From an uncultured Rhizobiaceae group bacterium (GTDB lineage Bacteria; Pseudomonadota; Alphaproteobacteria; Rhizobiales; Rhizobiaceae), in assembly GCA_938010435.1 (NCBI GenBank), contig CALLUS010000008.1:205038-269037 (forward strand): 64,000 nucleotides of DNA, written 5' to 3'. The translations under genes were made by a program, and so were the position numbers. Under the pieces are notes generated by a model, which worked only from the letters and a program-made list of their open reading frames with translations, did no database searches and was not told the origin of the DNA. Shown here in pieces: positions 44,782-55,900 of this stretch; position 1 is the stretch's first letter; every line of letters begins with the position of its first letter.

Positions 44782-46410
44782 TTGAGCATTGCAAATAAGC
44801 TCACAGAGCTGGCAGAACGAACGATCGTTCTGGAAGGTTGGAAAGCCAACTTTCTGGCTCTGGCTGTAGGCGCGATATCCGCACTCTCCCTTGCACCTTA
44901 TCATATTTTTCCCGTTCTGTTTTTCACATTTCCAATTTTTATCTGGTTACTGGAAGGGTCCGTACCAAGCCTGAATAAGTACAACAGAACCGGATTTTTC
45001 CGCCGTATTTGGCCTGCCTTTAAAATCGGATGGTTGTTTGGGTTTGGATACTTTCTAGCTGGTCTTTGGTGGATCGGTAAAGCGTTCTTGGTGGATGCAG
45101 ATGAATTCGTTTACCTGCTGCCGGTTGCAGTTGTCGCGTTACCTGCAGGATTAGCATTTTTTTGGGGCTTGGCTGGTGTTCTCACACGAACCATTTGGTC
45201 GCACGGATGGACAAGAGTGATCGCCTTAGCTGTCTGTTTGACCGCGGTTGAATATTTGCGCGGGCATTTATTTACCGGCTTCCCCTGGAATTTGCCCGGA
45301 TACGCTTTGATGCCGTCTCCCGTTTTCATGCAAACATCTGGCCTGATTGGTGTATATGGCATGACTTTCATCACGATCTTTGTATCATCAACGGCGGCCA
45401 TATTTATTCCTGGACCGAAAGGTCCGGCGATACATGTGCGCAGAACATTGGCGATGTCCTCGTGTCTTCTCGCCTTTCACCTAATCTATGGTGCATTTGT
45501 TTTGACGACCGCTCATTCAGAGGATGTGGCCGATGTGAAATTACGCATTGTACAACCCGCGATTGATCAATCTAAGAAATGGGACCCAGCTTACAGCGTT
45601 CCGATTCTGGAAGACTATTTTGACCTGACGAACTCCAACAAAGGTCCGGCTGCAGCGTCCGCAGGTTCCTTTACCCATATCATTTGGCCGGAAAGCGTTT
45701 TTCCATTCATCCTGACGGAACGTCGTGACGTGTTGGCACAATTAGCGGATCTCTTACCAGACGATACAAAACTCATCACCGGCGCGATGCGGCAAGAAAA
45801 CGGCACAAAAGACAGAACCTTCAATGCGATGCTTGTTATTGATGGTAAAGGCGAAATTATCGCAGCTTATGACAAGATCCACTTGGTGCCATTTGGTGAA
45901 TATTTGCCATTTCAAAACTTTTTGGAATCTTTGGGTTTGCAACAATTGACCCAACGCGGTGCATTTGTTGCCGGCACCCAACGCAAAAATATCGTCGTGC
46001 CTGCAACGCCACGTTTTCTGCCACTCATTTGCTATGAAATAGTTTTCTCTGGTGCTCTTTCCAAACAATGGGAGCGGCCCCAATGGATCGTCAATCTCAC
46101 AAATGATGCATGGTTTGGCATGACAGCAGGGCCTTACCAACACGCGCATCAATCGCGTATCCGTGCCGTTGAAGAAGGTATTCCTGTTGTACGCGCAGCC
46201 AATACCGGCATTTCAATGGTTGTTGATCCCTATGGCCGCGTGATTGAAAATTTGCAGCTTGGCGAACGCGGCACTGTGGATTCACCGCTACCCAAAGCGG
46301 GACCAATCACATGGTTCTCGCTTCACGGAAACTTGCCCACTTTGATTTTCATTTGCACCCTGTTTTTCATTTTGGTAGGCATGAGAAGATCAAACACCAA
46401 CAGGTTGTAA
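44782..46410 (+). CDS. lnt: Apolipoprotein N-acyltransferase
   Basis: Adds the third fatty acid to the N-terminal Cys of lipoproteins at the inner membrane. The 542-aa protein has several N-terminal helices (for example LALAVGAISALSLAPYHIFPVLFF), then a nitrilase-like domain with the Glu in IIWPESVFPF, the Lys in YDKIHLVPFGEYLP and the nucleophile C417 in PLICYEIVF. No ATG is usable at the front: a TTG with GGAGAG about 5 nt upstream starts the frame. It is the first gene of the conserved lnt-XRE-metK-trmB group. Confidence 0.92.
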   Translation: MSIANKLTELAERTIVLEGWKANFLALAVGAISALSLAPYHIFPVLFFTFPIFIWLLEGSVPSLNKYNRTGFFRRIWPAFKIGWLFGFGYFLAGLWWIGKAFLVDADEFVYLLPVAVVALPAGLAFFWGLAGVLTRTIWSHGWTRVIALAVCLTAVEYLRGHLFTGFPWNLPGYALMPSPVFMQTSGLIGVYGMTFITIFVSSTAAIFIPGPKGPAIHVRRTLAMSSCLLAFHLIYGAFVLTTAHSEDVADVKLRIVQPAIDQSKKWDPAYSVPILEDYFDLTNSNKGPAAASAGSFTHIIWPESVFPFILTERRDVLAQLADLLPDDTKLITGAMRQENGTKDRTFNAMLVIDGKGEIIAAYDKIHLVPFGEYLPFQNFLESLGLQQLTQRGAFVAGTQRKNIVVPATPRFLPLICYEIVFSGALSKQWERPQWIVNLTNDAWFGMTAGPYQHAHQSRIRAVEEGIPVVRAANTGISMVVDPYGRVIENLQLGERGTVDSPLPKAGPITWFSLHGNLPTLIFICTLFFILVGMRRSNTNRL

Positions 46411-46456
46411 ATGATTGTGGGCAGCCTGTTCACAATATTAAACTGGTAAAACCAAT

Positions 46457-46876
46457 ATGGCTGAGAAAAAGACACCCAACCCGATAGACATTCATGTGGG
46501 CAGCCGCGTTCGCTTGCGCCGCACCATGAAAGGCATGAGCCAAGAAAAGCTTGGTGACGCGCTTGGTATTACATTTCAGCAAATCCAAAAATATGAAAAA
46601 GGTAGTAACCGGATTGGTGCCAGCCGCATGCAACAGATATCAGAAGCATTGAACGTTCCTGTCGCCTTTTTCTTTGAAGATGCCCCTGTTCCTGGAAACA
46701 CGGTTTCCGGGATGGCAGAGGCCGGCGCGACATCCTATGTGGTTGATTTTCTATCCAGCCCGGAGGGCATTCAGCTCAACCGGGCATTTGTGCGTATTTC
46801 CAATCCGGCTATTCGCCGAAAAATCATAGATATGGTGCGTGTCCTTGCGGATGAGACGGGAAACCCTGAAACTTAA
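46457..46876 (+). CDS. XRE-family regulator (PraR-like) upstream of metK
   Basis: A 139-aa helix-turn-helix protein. The DNA-binding part (about residues 14-70) reads VGSRVRLRRTMKGMSQEKLGDALGITFQQIQKYEKGSNRIGASRMQQISEALNVP, followed by FFFEDAP. The C-terminal half has a short helical tail (SPEGIQLNRAFVRISNPAIRRKIIDMVRVL). Genes of this type between lnt and metK are conserved in rhizobia, where the PraR homologue represses quorum-sensing or surface-attachment genes. Its targets here are unknown. Confidence 0.85.
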   Translation: MAEKKTPNPIDIHVGSRVRLRRTMKGMSQEKLGDALGITFQQIQKYEKGSNRIGASRMQQISEALNVPVAFFFEDAPVPGNTVSGMAEAGATSYVVDFLSSPEGIQLNRAFVRISNPAIRRKIIDMVRVLADETGNPET

Positions 46877-47048
46877 TCCTCCATCAATGCTGCTAGTTAT
46901 TATTGCAATATGCAGCTTGACTTCAAAATAATGTTTGCCATAACTGCACGCGATTTCGAAGGCGTGTTTGGCACCCTGCTTGTTGCGCCTTTTCACCTCG
47001 GTTTGCTGTCACAATTTGGCCAATCGACAACTAAGCAAGGGCTATTTA

Positions 47049-48245
47049 ATGTCACGCAAAAATTACGTTTTTACTTCTGAATCTGTGTCAGAAGGTCACC
47101 CCGATAAAGTCTCCGATAGAATCTCTGATGAGATTGTTGATCTATTTTTGAAGCGCGCACACGATTCTGGAGAAATGGACCCGTGGGATGTGAGGGTTGC
47201 AGCTGAAACACTGACCACAACAAACCGTGTTGTGATAGCGGGCGAAACCCGTGGTCCGGCATCCATTTCCAATGATGAAATTGAAGCGGTTGCCCGTGCC
47301 GCAATTAAAGATATCGGTTACGAACAGGACGGTTTCCATTGGAAAGATTCTCAAGTTGACGTCTTGTTGCATGGCCAGTCCGCACATATCGCGCAAGGCG
47401 TGGACAATGCCGCTGAAAACCGCGAAACTGAAGGCGCGGGCGACCAAGGCATCATGTTCGGCTACGCCTGCAAGGGCAATGAAGCGCTCATGCCCGCACC
47501 GATCTATTACAGCCACATGATTCTGCAAAAATTGGCTGAAAAACGTCACAGCGGTGAACTTTCTGAACTTGGCCCCGATTCAAAGAGTCAAGTATCAGTT
47601 GTTTACCGTGACGGGAAACCGGTTCATGCATCTTCTATCGTTGTGTCGCATCAACACATGAACGAAAATCATACTTCGAATGATATTCGCGCCATGATCG
47701 AACCCACGGTGAAAAACTGCCTACCAGAAGGCTGGATTACGGACGAAACAGTTTGGCACGTGAACCCGACAGGTGCTTTCGTTATTGGTGGACCGGATGG
47801 TGATGCTGGCCTGACTGGTCGTAAAATTATCGTTGATACTTACGGCGGTGCAGCTCCACACGGTGGTGGGGCGTTCTCCGGTAAAGATTCGACAAAAGTA
47901 GATCGTTCAGCCGCTTATGCAGCACGTTATTTGGCAAAGAACATAGTGGCTGCAGATCTTGCAGAATGGTGCACAATTCAATTGTCCTACGCGATCGGTG
48001 TCGCTCGTCCACTGTCCATTTATGTGGATACGGGCGGCAACACTGCACTGGAAGAGAAACTGGAAAAAGCTATTAACAGTGTGATGGATCTTACGCCTAC
48101 AGGCATCCGCACTCAGCTTGGCCTGACCAATCCGATATTTGCGCGCACAGCTGCTTACGGTCACTTTGGTCGTTCACCAGAAGCTGATGGTGGGTTCTCG
48201 TGGGAACGCACTGATCTGGTAGATGCTCTGAAAGCGGCGATCTAA
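47049..48245 (+). CDS. metK: S-adenosylmethionine synthetase
   Basis: Makes SAM from methionine and ATP. The 398-aa product opens with [26 protein letters not shown]; the hexapeptide [13 protein letters not shown], the P-loop-like [27 protein letters not shown] and the closing [17 protein letters not shown] are all in place. The frame is open 27 codons further up, but the ATG at 47049 gives the standard start. The 172-nt gap from the XRE gene holds no riboswitch that I can recognise. Confidence 0.96.
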   Translation: MSRKNYVFTSESVSEGHPDKVSDRISDEIVDLFLKRAHDSGEMDPWDVRVAAETLTTTNRVVIAGETRGPASISNDEIEAVARAAIKDIGYEQDGFHWKDSQVDVLLHGQSAHIAQGVDNAAENRETEGAGDQGIMFGYACKGNEALMPAPIYYSHMILQKLAEKRHSGELSELGPDSKSQVSVVYRDGKPVHASSIVVSHQHMNENHTSNDIRAMIEPTVKNCLPEGWITDETVWHVNPTGAFVIGGPDGDAGLTGRKIIVDTYGGAAPHGGGAFSGKDSTKVDRSAAYAARYLAKNIVAADLAEWCTIQLSYAIGVARPLSIYVDTGGNTALEEKLEKAINSVMDLTPTGIRTQLGLTNPIFARTAAYGHFGRSPEADGGFSWERTDLVDALKAAI

Positions 48246-48276
48246 CCTCTAACGGCTTGGAATTCTGGCGTTTAAC

Positions 48277-48984
48277 ATGAGTGATAGCACCGAACGTAAA
48301 AGCCGCTCTTCTGAGAGTTTTTTTGGTCGCCGCAAGGGCAACGCCTTGCGCGGCCGCAAGCAAAAACTGATAGACGAGTTGTTACCGAAACTCGTTCTCG
48401 ATCCAACATCACCGCCTGTTCAAGATTTGAAAACCCTGTTTCCCCACCCGGTGGATGCGGTGCATTTAGAAATTGGATTTGGTGGCGGCGAACACCTCAC
48501 CAATCAGGCTGATCTCAATCGTAATATCGGGTTTATTGGCGTTGAACCGTTCATCAACGGCATGGCCAAAATGCTTGGCACGATTGACGATCACAATCTG
48601 GAAAATGTGCGTTTATTTGATGACGATGCCAGCGAGTTGCTGGACTGGTTGCCGGACAATTTTCTTGACCGGATAGATCTTCTTTACCCAGACCCGTGGC
48701 CTAAAAAACGCCATTGGAAACGCCGGTTTGTGGGGCAAGCAAATCTCAACCGGTTTGTGCGCGTTTTAAAACCTGGTGGACTGTTCCGTTTCGCATCTGA
48801 CATAGACACCTACATCAACTGGACCTTGCAACACATTGCCGCGCAAGGTCGGTTCAATTGGCTGGCAGAAACGGCTGACGACTGGAACAAACCTTGGGAT
48901 GGTTGGACACGCACGCGATATGAAGCAAAAGCTTACCGTGAAGGGCGCCCTGCGGCTTATTTGCAGTTCACAACCAAAAGCTAA
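48277..48984 (+). CDS. trmB: tRNA (guanine-N7-)-methyltransferase
   Basis: Methylates G46 in the variable loop of tRNAs with SAM. The 235-aa protein shows a basic N-terminus (RKSRSSESFFGRRKGNALRGRKQ), the SAM motif HLEIGFGGGEHL, and DRIDLLYPDPWPKKRHWKRRF, the family signature. It starts 31 nt after metK. In most Rhizobiales rimP would follow; here the convergent GNAT gene overlaps its last 4 bases. Confidence 0.95.
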   Translation: MSDSTERKSRSSESFFGRRKGNALRGRKQKLIDELLPKLVLDPTSPPVQDLKTLFPHPVDAVHLEIGFGGGEHLTNQADLNRNIGFIGVEPFINGMAKMLGTIDDHNLENVRLFDDDASELLDWLPDNFLDRIDLLYPDPWPKKRHWKRRFVGQANLNRFVRVLKPGGLFRFASDIDTYINWTLQHIAAQGRFNWLAETADDWNKPWDGWTRTRYEAKAYREGRPAAYLQFTTKS

Positions 48985-49523
48985 AATGGAAACCCGGCCA
49001 AATCGACCGGAACTTCGAAATCCCACTGAAGTTTAGAAAGCTGTTTAACCATGAAATGTGGATTGTTCTCGTGGATAACAGCATTGGTTCGGGCACCTTC
49101 CATCTCGCTGAACGTTATACGATTGTTGGCCTTTACGAATCCAGCTTTCGCATAAAGCGCCTCTTCACCAAACAGAGCCGCAAAATCAGCTTCTGCCACC
49201 TTTCCTTCTTCGATGGCGCAACGCACAAGCTCGGTGGCTATGCCTTGTTTGCGGGCTTTAACAGCCACCGCAACTTCACCAATACCAACGATATCGACAC
49301 GCTGGCACCCCATTTGGATTGCACGGTAAGCAATCGCAAGATGTCCTACGAGTTCTCCATTTTGAAATGCCATTAACCTGCAATGATGACGATTCTGAAA
49401 AAATGAGCGTCCATTAAATTCAGTCGTAAAAACTGTGCCCAAAAGCTCTGAAATCTGTACTTCTATTGCTTTATCCAACCGCAGTTCTTCGACCCGCTCT
49501 ATTGTGATTTCGCGATCATCCAT
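48981..49523 (-). CDS. GNAT family N-acetyltransferase
   Basis: A 180-aa GNAT-fold protein. The acetyl-CoA-binding segment is VGIGEVAVAVKARKQGIATELV (Arg/Lys-x-Gly-x-Ala), preceded by the beta strand GHLAIAYRAIQM and followed by ALFGEEALYAKAGFVK, which fits the usual fold. The substrate is unknown. It overlaps trmB by 4 bases tail-to-tail and is divergent from the CBS gene. It is the first gene of the segment that separates trmB from rimP. Confidence 0.83.
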   Translation of the reverse strand: MDDREITIERVEELRLDKAIEVQISELLGTVFTTEFNGRSFFQNRHHCRLMAFQNGELVGHLAIAYRAIQMGCQRVDIVGIGEVAVAVKARKQGIATELVRCAIEEGKVAEADFAALFGEEALYAKAGFVKANNRITFSEMEGARTNAVIHENNPHFMVKQLSKLQWDFEVPVDLAGFPF

Positions 49524-49661
49524 TTTTATCCTCGTGCAACCTCACTCAAATACACTTCCCATCAAGCACTGATTGCGCCACACTGAAACAATCGAAATGC
49601 TTTGGCAAAGCGGTTTAACGGGTTCAGGGGGCGTTCTTGGCGCACACAACAAGGAGCTTAT

Positions 49662-50090
49662 ATGTCTGTTTCACTTATTTTGGCCCAAAAGGGCAATGAT
49701 GTCGTCACTGTTACATCACAATCAACGCTTGCTGATGCGGTCGATATTTTGGCCATGCGAAAAATCGGCGCGGTTGTGGTTGTCAATAAAGACAAAACCG
49801 TTTGCGGTATTCTTTCAGAACGAGACATTGTACGTCAGATTGCTGAAACCGGCGCTGAGGCTCTGCAGGAATCTGTCTCACATTGCATGACGTCAAAAGT
49901 GGTTTCATGCGACACAAGCGAAACCATTGACGGTTTGATGGAGAAAATGACTACGGGACGGTTCAGGCACTTGCCTGTCATTGAAAATGGAGAATTGGTT
50001 GGTCTGATATCTATTGGCGATGTGGTGAAACGTAAGATCGAACAAGCCGAACGCGATGCAGACGAAATGAAGCGCTATATCGCTGGATGA
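49662..50090 (+). CDS. CBS-domain protein
   Basis: A 142-aa protein made of one CBS pair (Bateman module): repeat 1 around QSTLADAVDILAMRKIGAVVVV...GILSERDIVR and repeat 2 around DTSETIDGLMEKMTTGRFRHLPVIENGELVGLISIGDVVK. Such stand-alone modules bind adenine nucleotides or SAM and often act as energy sensors. AAGGAG is 5 nt before the ATG at 49662; an in-frame ATG at 49602 is not preferred. The partner protein is not known. Confidence 0.9.
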   Translation: MSVSLILAQKGNDVVTVTSQSTLADAVDILAMRKIGAVVVVNKDKTVCGILSERDIVRQIAETGAEALQESVSHCMTSKVVSCDTSETIDGLMEKMTTGRFRHLPVIENGELVGLISIGDVVKRKIEQAERDADEMKRYIAG

Positions 50091-50219
50091 GCTAAGAGTT
50101 AATCACTTCGTCATATAAATGTCCTTCGACCAATTGAGGGCTGTTGAACTTATTGTAAAACGGTCTAAATCCAGCGCGTGCTGAATAGCACGATTCGGCA
50201 CCACCCACAGGAAGACATT

Positions 50220-50741
50220 ATGCGCATTGAAGCGATCCCCGTTGGCAACAACCCACCACACGACATCAATGTGATCGTTGAAGTCCCCATTGGCGGCGAA
50301 CCTGTCAAATATGAGATGGACAAAGAATCCGGGGCTATGTTCGTGGACCGCATTCTTTACACTTCCATGCGTTATCCGGGCAACTACGGATTTGTGCCAC
50401 ATACACTATCTGATGATGGTGATCCGATTGACGTTCTTATTGCCAATCAACGCCCACTCATCCCAGGAGCTGTGATCAATTGCAAACCCGTTGGTGTGTT
50501 GTTGATGACAGATGAAGCCGGGATGGATGAAAAAATTATAGCCGTACCATCTGACGGCGTGTCAGCTATGTTTGAGAAAGTGAACACGTTGGAAGACCTT
50601 CCGCAAACGCGACTTGATCAAATCGCTCATTTTTTTGAACGCTATAAAGATCTTGAAGACGGTAAATGGGTGAAGGTCGAAGGTTGGGGCAATGCCGAAA
50701 AGGCACGTGCCATGATTGAAAAGAGCATCGTTGCCAAATAA
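50220..50741 (+). CDS. ppa: Inorganic pyrophosphatase
   Basis: Family I soluble pyrophosphatase that hydrolyses PPi. The 173-aa chain has [30 protein letters not shown] and the signature [10 protein letters not shown] with its three metal-binding Asp. The ATG at 50220 has AGGAAG 5-6 nt upstream. An in-frame ATG at 50178 gives an unlikely extra 14 residues. Confidence 0.95.
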   Translation: MRIEAIPVGNNPPHDINVIVEVPIGGEPVKYEMDKESGAMFVDRILYTSMRYPGNYGFVPHTLSDDGDPIDVLIANQRPLIPGAVINCKPVGVLLMTDEAGMDEKIIAVPSDGVSAMFEKVNTLEDLPQTRLDQIAHFFERYKDLEDGKWVKVEGWGNAEKARAMIEKSIVAK

Positions 50742-50810
50742 TACGATTGCTCAATTTTTAACAAACAGGCATGATTCTGGCATGAGTTTTTATAGCAAAA
50801 TGCCAAGCGT

Positions 50811-52208
50811 ATGACCGCATCCATAATTCAAGAAAAGACAATGCGCGAACACTTTCGCGCAACGCTCATTCTTGGCTTGCCACTGGTGGGTGCGCAATTG
50901 GCGCAAATGATGGTGAATGTCACTGACACTGTTATGCTAGGTTGGCTAGGCACTGAAGAATTAGCGGCTGGCACTCTCGCCTTCCAAATGCTGTTTATCT
51001 TTCTAATTTTCGGCCTCGGTTTCGGAGCTGCGATGATGCCTTTGATTGCTGGCGCATTGGGTAGTGACGATCCACGCGCGGTTCGTCGCGCGTCACGCAT
51101 GGGTCTGTGGGCGTTGTTTGCGCTATCACTTCTGTTTCAAACTCCGCTCTGGTTCACGCAAGATTTTCTATTGTTGCTTGGACAAAAGGAAAATTTGGCT
51201 GAACTTGCGCAATCATATATGCGATTTGCGCAATGGTCGCTTATTCCGGCTTTTATTGTGATTGGATTGCGTGCAATTCTCACCAGTTTTGAAAAAGCTA
51301 ATGCCGTTTTGCTGTCTACACTTTTTGCTGTGGTTCTCAACGGCATTCTCAACTACGCACTTATTTTTGGTAATTTCGGGGCTCCAAGACTAGAAATGGT
51401 TGGGGCCGGTATCGCCACGACAATTGCAACATTCGTGACCGCAGTTGTGGTCTGGATCTATGTCATGCGCGCAGACATTGCTAAACCATACGAAATCTTT
51501 GTTCGGCTTTGGCGACCAGACTGGTTTGCATTGAAAGAAATTGTATTTCTCGGCCTCCCGATCAGTCTTACAATTTTTGCTGAGGCTGGACTGTTCTCTG
51601 CCGCATCGGTGATGATCGGTTGGATTGGCACCATTGAATTGGCTGCACACGGAATCGCATTGCAGGTCGCCAGCATGGCCTTCATGGTTCCGTTGGGGTT
51701 TGCACAAGCAGGTTCTGTTCGTGTGGGACATGCCCTTGGCCGCCAAAGTTTGGTCGATGTGGGTCGCGCAGGATACATTACTTTCTTTATAGCAATCGTA
51801 TTTTCAATTTTCTCGGCTTTGATATTTATTCTTTTTTCTGAGTTCCTGATCGGGTTGTTCGTAGACTTTAGAAATTCTGACGCATCACTGGTTATTCGTG
51901 CTGCCGTACCATTGATCTGGATGGCTGCCGCATTTCAACTTGTTGACAGTGTGCAAGTTGTTGCGGCTTCAGGCCTTCGCGGCATCAAAGACACTAAGAT
52001 ACCAATGGTTATTGCGATCATCAGCTATTGGGGCGTTGGGTTGACTGTCGGTTACGTTCTCGCGTTCCCGGCCGGATTTGGGGCAGCAGGTGTCTGGGCT
52101 GGGCTTGCATGCGGACTTGCAGTTGCTGCGATTGCGCTCACATACCGGTTTGCTTATCGCGAAAAACTGGGACTCCTGAAAGGTCACGGGGCCTCGCATT
52201 CACGATAA
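50811..52208 (+). CDS. MATE family efflux transporter
   Basis: A 465-aa inner-membrane cation/drug antiporter of the NorM type. Twelve hydrophobic segments can be traced, beginning with ATLILGLPLVGAQLAQMMVNVTDTVMLGWLG and the mid-protein repeat LKEIVFLGLPISLTIFAEAGLFSAASVMIGWIG, with VGHALGRQ in the second half. It exports organic cations in exchange for H+ or Na+. A start at 50841 (MREHF) is possible. The substrate is not known. Confidence 0.93.
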   Translation: MTASIIQEKTMREHFRATLILGLPLVGAQLAQMMVNVTDTVMLGWLGTEELAAGTLAFQMLFIFLIFGLGFGAAMMPLIAGALGSDDPRAVRRASRMGLWALFALSLLFQTPLWFTQDFLLLLGQKENLAELAQSYMRFAQWSLIPAFIVIGLRAILTSFEKANAVLLSTLFAVVLNGILNYALIFGNFGAPRLEMVGAGIATTIATFVTAVVVWIYVMRADIAKPYEIFVRLWRPDWFALKEIVFLGLPISLTIFAEAGLFSAASVMIGWIGTIELAAHGIALQVASMAFMVPLGFAQAGSVRVGHALGRQSLVDVGRAGYITFFIAIVFSIFSALIFILFSEFLIGLFVDFRNSDASLVIRAAVPLIWMAAAFQLVDSVQVVAASGLRGIKDTKIPMVIAIISYWGVGLTVGYVLAFPAGFGAAGVWAGLACGLAVAAIALTYRFAYREKLGLLKGHGASHSR

Positions 52209-52295
52209 AGTCAGCGATCTCGACCATGAGTTGAGTGTTCAAAACCGCGACGCTATCCTAGAGTGCGGCTAAATATCACCTTGGGAGCACTTTTT

Positions 52296-52877
52296 ATGAG
52301 AAAATTGATTGCAGCAACTACATTTGTGGGCGCGATGTTCGCCTCATCAGCCGTTTGGGCCGCATGCACAACGGATGTGAAAAAAGATGATCTGACGGCT
52401 GAACAGGCCAATGGTCTATACGAATGTATCAAAGCTGAATTGCGGGAAGGTTATGCTGCAAGCGGCGATGCCATCACCAAAGACTATACAGGATGGAAAA
52501 TCACTGCGACTGCGCCTGCTGCACCTGGTGCTCACGGCAGACGTTTCCTTATAACATTCGCGAACGATGCAGCTTTCGATGAATATGTAAAATTTTCAGA
52601 CGAACGTGGACCAATGCCTGTCGGTTCAATTCTCGCAAAAGAAAGTTTTAACGTGAACAAAAAGGGTGAAGTGAAAAAAGGCCCTCTTTTCTTCATGACA
52701 AAAGTTGCTGCCGGTGGCGAAGCTAAAGAGTTCGGTGATTGGGTTTATGCTGCCTACACACCAAAGGGCAAGCCGATGAAAATCAAACAACAGTTTTGTC
52801 ACGCCTGTCATTCGCCATACGAAGATCAGGATTTCTTAGGATATCCTGATGAAGACGTTCGGTTGCCTAGCAACTAA
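52296..52877 (+). CDS. Cytochrome P460-family c-haem protein
   Basis: A 193-aa exported protein. Signal peptide: MRKLIAATTFVGAMFASSAVWA. The mature part follows the P460 fold pattern (DYTGWKITATAPAAPGAHGRRFLITF...GPMPVGSILAKESF...GPLFFMTKVA), and the single c-type haem motif CHACH is near the C-terminus, as in the cytochrome P460/c'-beta family. Some members oxidise hydroxylamine or detoxify NO; no such genes are nearby. GGGAG lies 8 nt before the ATG. A terminator follows at 52912. Confidence 0.83.
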   Translation: MRKLIAATTFVGAMFASSAVWAACTTDVKKDDLTAEQANGLYECIKAELREGYAASGDAITKDYTGWKITATAPAAPGAHGRRFLITFANDAAFDEYVKFSDERGPMPVGSILAKESFNVNKKGEVKKGPLFFMTKVAAGGEAKEFGDWVYAAYTPKGKPMKIKQQFCHACHSPYEDQDFLGYPDEDVRLPSN

Positions 52878-52911
52878 GTTTTATTCCCACAGCTTTCGCT
52901 GTTATGAAAAG

Positions 52912-52942
52912 AAAAGGCCGGTTCTTACAAACCGGCCTTTTT
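52912..52942. terminator. Bidirectional terminator between the P460 and aas genes
   Basis: GGCCGGTT / AACCGGCC, 8-bp perfect stem with a 6-nt loop (CTTACA), flanked by AAAA on the left and TTTTT on the right. It serves both converging transcripts. Confidence 0.9.
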
Positions 52943-52961
52943 ATATCAAACCCAAGATGTT

Positions 52962-55900
52962 TTACGCTGCCAGTTTTTTATCTATTCCAGCTGTCACCAG
53001 TTTCTGAACACCAACAAAATCAACTTTTCCTGCACCAAGAACAGGAATTGAGTTCATAATATAAACATCTGCCGGAATCATCAGATCCTGCGCTTTGCGT
53101 GATTTCACATAAGCCATAAATTCTTTGCGCGAGGCTTTAGGTGCATTTGTTACCATCACGAGTTTCTCACCCTTTCGCGCATCCGGCAACGTCGCCACCG
53201 CCGTCATAGAACCAGGCCAAAGATCACCGGCCAATTGTTCAACTGCAGCTAACGATACCATTTCACCAGCAATCTTTGCAAATCGTTTTGCACGACCACG
53301 AATGGTTATGAACCCGTCATCGTCAAAAGTAACAATATCGCCAGTGTCGTGCCATCCATCTGCCAATGGTTCAAGAACACCCGGATTTTCAGCACGCAAA
53401 TATCCAGCCATGACATTAGGGCCTTTCACATGAAGGCGTCCACCTTCATCAACACCGGGAACTTCTTCCAAACGTGATTCCATGGACGGCAATAATTTGC
53501 CCACTGTACCCGCTTTGTTGAACATAGGGGTGTTGATGGAAATAACAGGAGCTGTCTCGGTAACACCGTAACCCTCCAAAACCCTAAGCCCGAAACGGTT
53601 CATATAGATTTCACGGGTTGACGATTTCACTGGTTCTGCACCCGCAAAGCAGTAACGTATCGAGCGGAAATCATAGGGATGCGCCGTACGCGCATAGCCA
53701 TTCAAGAACGTGTCCGTACCAAATATAATCGTTGAGTTGGACGAATAAATCAGTTCCGGCACAATGCGATAGTGCAAAGGTGACGGATAGAAATACACCG
53801 GAACACCGGAGATCAATGGGAGGATCGTTCCTGCCGTCAAACCAAACGAATGGAAGATCGGCAATATGTTGAACACTTTGTCGCTGGTTCCAAAGTCGAT
53901 CCGCGCAGCGGCTTGGGCCGCGTTAGACAACACATTTCGATGAGAGAGCACGACACCCTTTGGCGTGCCTTCAGAACCGGAAGTAAATAGAATAACGGCT
54001 CGATCATCGATGTCACGACGGACGTGTGGAATATCTTTCCGCATCAATCCTTTCAGTTTGTCGATCAACGTAATCGTCTCACGAAGATCGTCCAACCAGA
54101 TAATTTCAACTTGTTTCTGCAACTCTTCGATCACAGCATCCAGCTTTGCCTGTGTGATGAAAGCTCTTGATGTCAAAATGGTTTTAACTTCGGCTGCTTT
54201 GCACGATGACAATATACTTTGTGCACCGGCGGTGAAGTTGATCATGGCCGGCACTTTGCCTGCAGACATCACACCCAGCACGGTTGCAATGGAACCATTT
54301 GCATTTGGCAACATCACGCCCAAGGTTGGCTGATCTTTTAATAGAGTTTTGAACTTGGCCCCAAGCACCGAAGCACCCGTTAAAAGCTTGCTGTAAGACA
54401 AATCTCCAGTCACGGGGTCTTGGACAGCAAGTTTGCCCATGCCGCGTTCTGTTGCTGTTGCAATTACTTTCTCAATCACGGTGCCATCAATCGGCGTGGT
54501 TTCGAACAGTAGACGGGACATGGTTTCATAAAGTTTTGCACCTGCCGCCGCGCGACGTGGACGACCGCGAAGGCTTTCATCCACATCAAGCTTTACAGGG
54601 TCAAGAATGGTGACCTTTACTTTTGGAAACAGGCGTCGGCGAATTTGCCCCTTTTTCAATCGTGAAAAGAAAGACCGTTCGAGGCCATCAATGCGTATAG
54701 GAACAACCATTGAGCCTGTACGATCCGCCACCATTGCAGCACCGTCATAAACTTTCATCAAACTGCCCGTGACCGTGATGCGACCTTCAGGAAAGATAAC
54801 CAACGGGTCTCCCTCACGCACAGATTTAATCAAAGTACGTGTGGCCATTGGTTTAGATGGGTCGAGCGGCAAAGCGCGCGTCATTTTCAAGAACGGTTTT
54901 ACCCACCATTTTTGTGCAATTGTGTGATCGATCGCGAAAACCGGCTCTTCATCCGTTAGTGCAAGTGCCAGAGGTCCATCCAAAAAGCTCACATGGTTCA
55001 ATGCCAAGATGGGAGCTTCGCCAGCCTTTTCGATATTCTCTAGGCCCGTCACTTCCATGCGGTAAAAGGCACGGAACATGATGGAGATAAAATCGCGAAA
55101 CGCATTGGTTGGAAGATATTTCAGCATCAACCACGCAGCGACAACGTTCAAAATGGATAACAAGAACAAGAGTTGACCGATTGTCGTTCCAAATGCCTGG
55201 AGGCCAGCCATAGCCGCTCCACCAAGGGTCATGAAGCCGGCACCCAACACGTTGGCTGCTCCCACAACACGGGCACGACGGTCTTCAGCTGCCCAGTGTT
55301 GCACGGCTGCAAATGTGGGAACCACAAGAAAAGCCCCGGCAATAGCCATGCCTGCCAAATCAATCGCAATGATGATAGTAGATCGGCCTGAGAAAAACCC
55401 AATCAGATTGTCTTGTGTCGGAAGCGTTTCAAGACCGCTCACAGTCCAGGCCAAATGGAAGCCGAACAGAGCCATTAATGCGGTGCCAACGGGCGCTGGC
55501 AACAAGACCAATCGACCAGCTGACATCCATGCTGCAATCGCAGAGCCAAGACCAATCGATACAGCAAAAATCGCCAAATAGGCCGTAATCGCGATTTCAT
55601 TACCGCCAAGAGTTTCTTTCACCAGCGTCGGCATGATGGACAAGATGATTGCACCTACGAGCCAAAACCATGCTGCCATAAGCGAAGCGCGCCAAATGCG
55701 TGTGTTTTCACGAACTTCACCCAGCAAACGCCATGTGGACCGGAAAATATTCTTGTCTATTACAAGATCAGGCGCCTTGCTGCCTGTCTTTGGGATTGAA
55801 CGACTGACGAACCAACAACCAAAGGCAAATGCCATCATCATAGGACCAAATATCAAAACGCTAACACCATTCAGTGCGGCTATACTGGCAACAACCGTGC

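Noticed and set aside
46877..47048. SAM riboswitch upstream of metK
   Set aside because: I could not match the gap to SAM-I, SAM-II or SAM-SAH type patterns by eye; a covariance scan would be needed.
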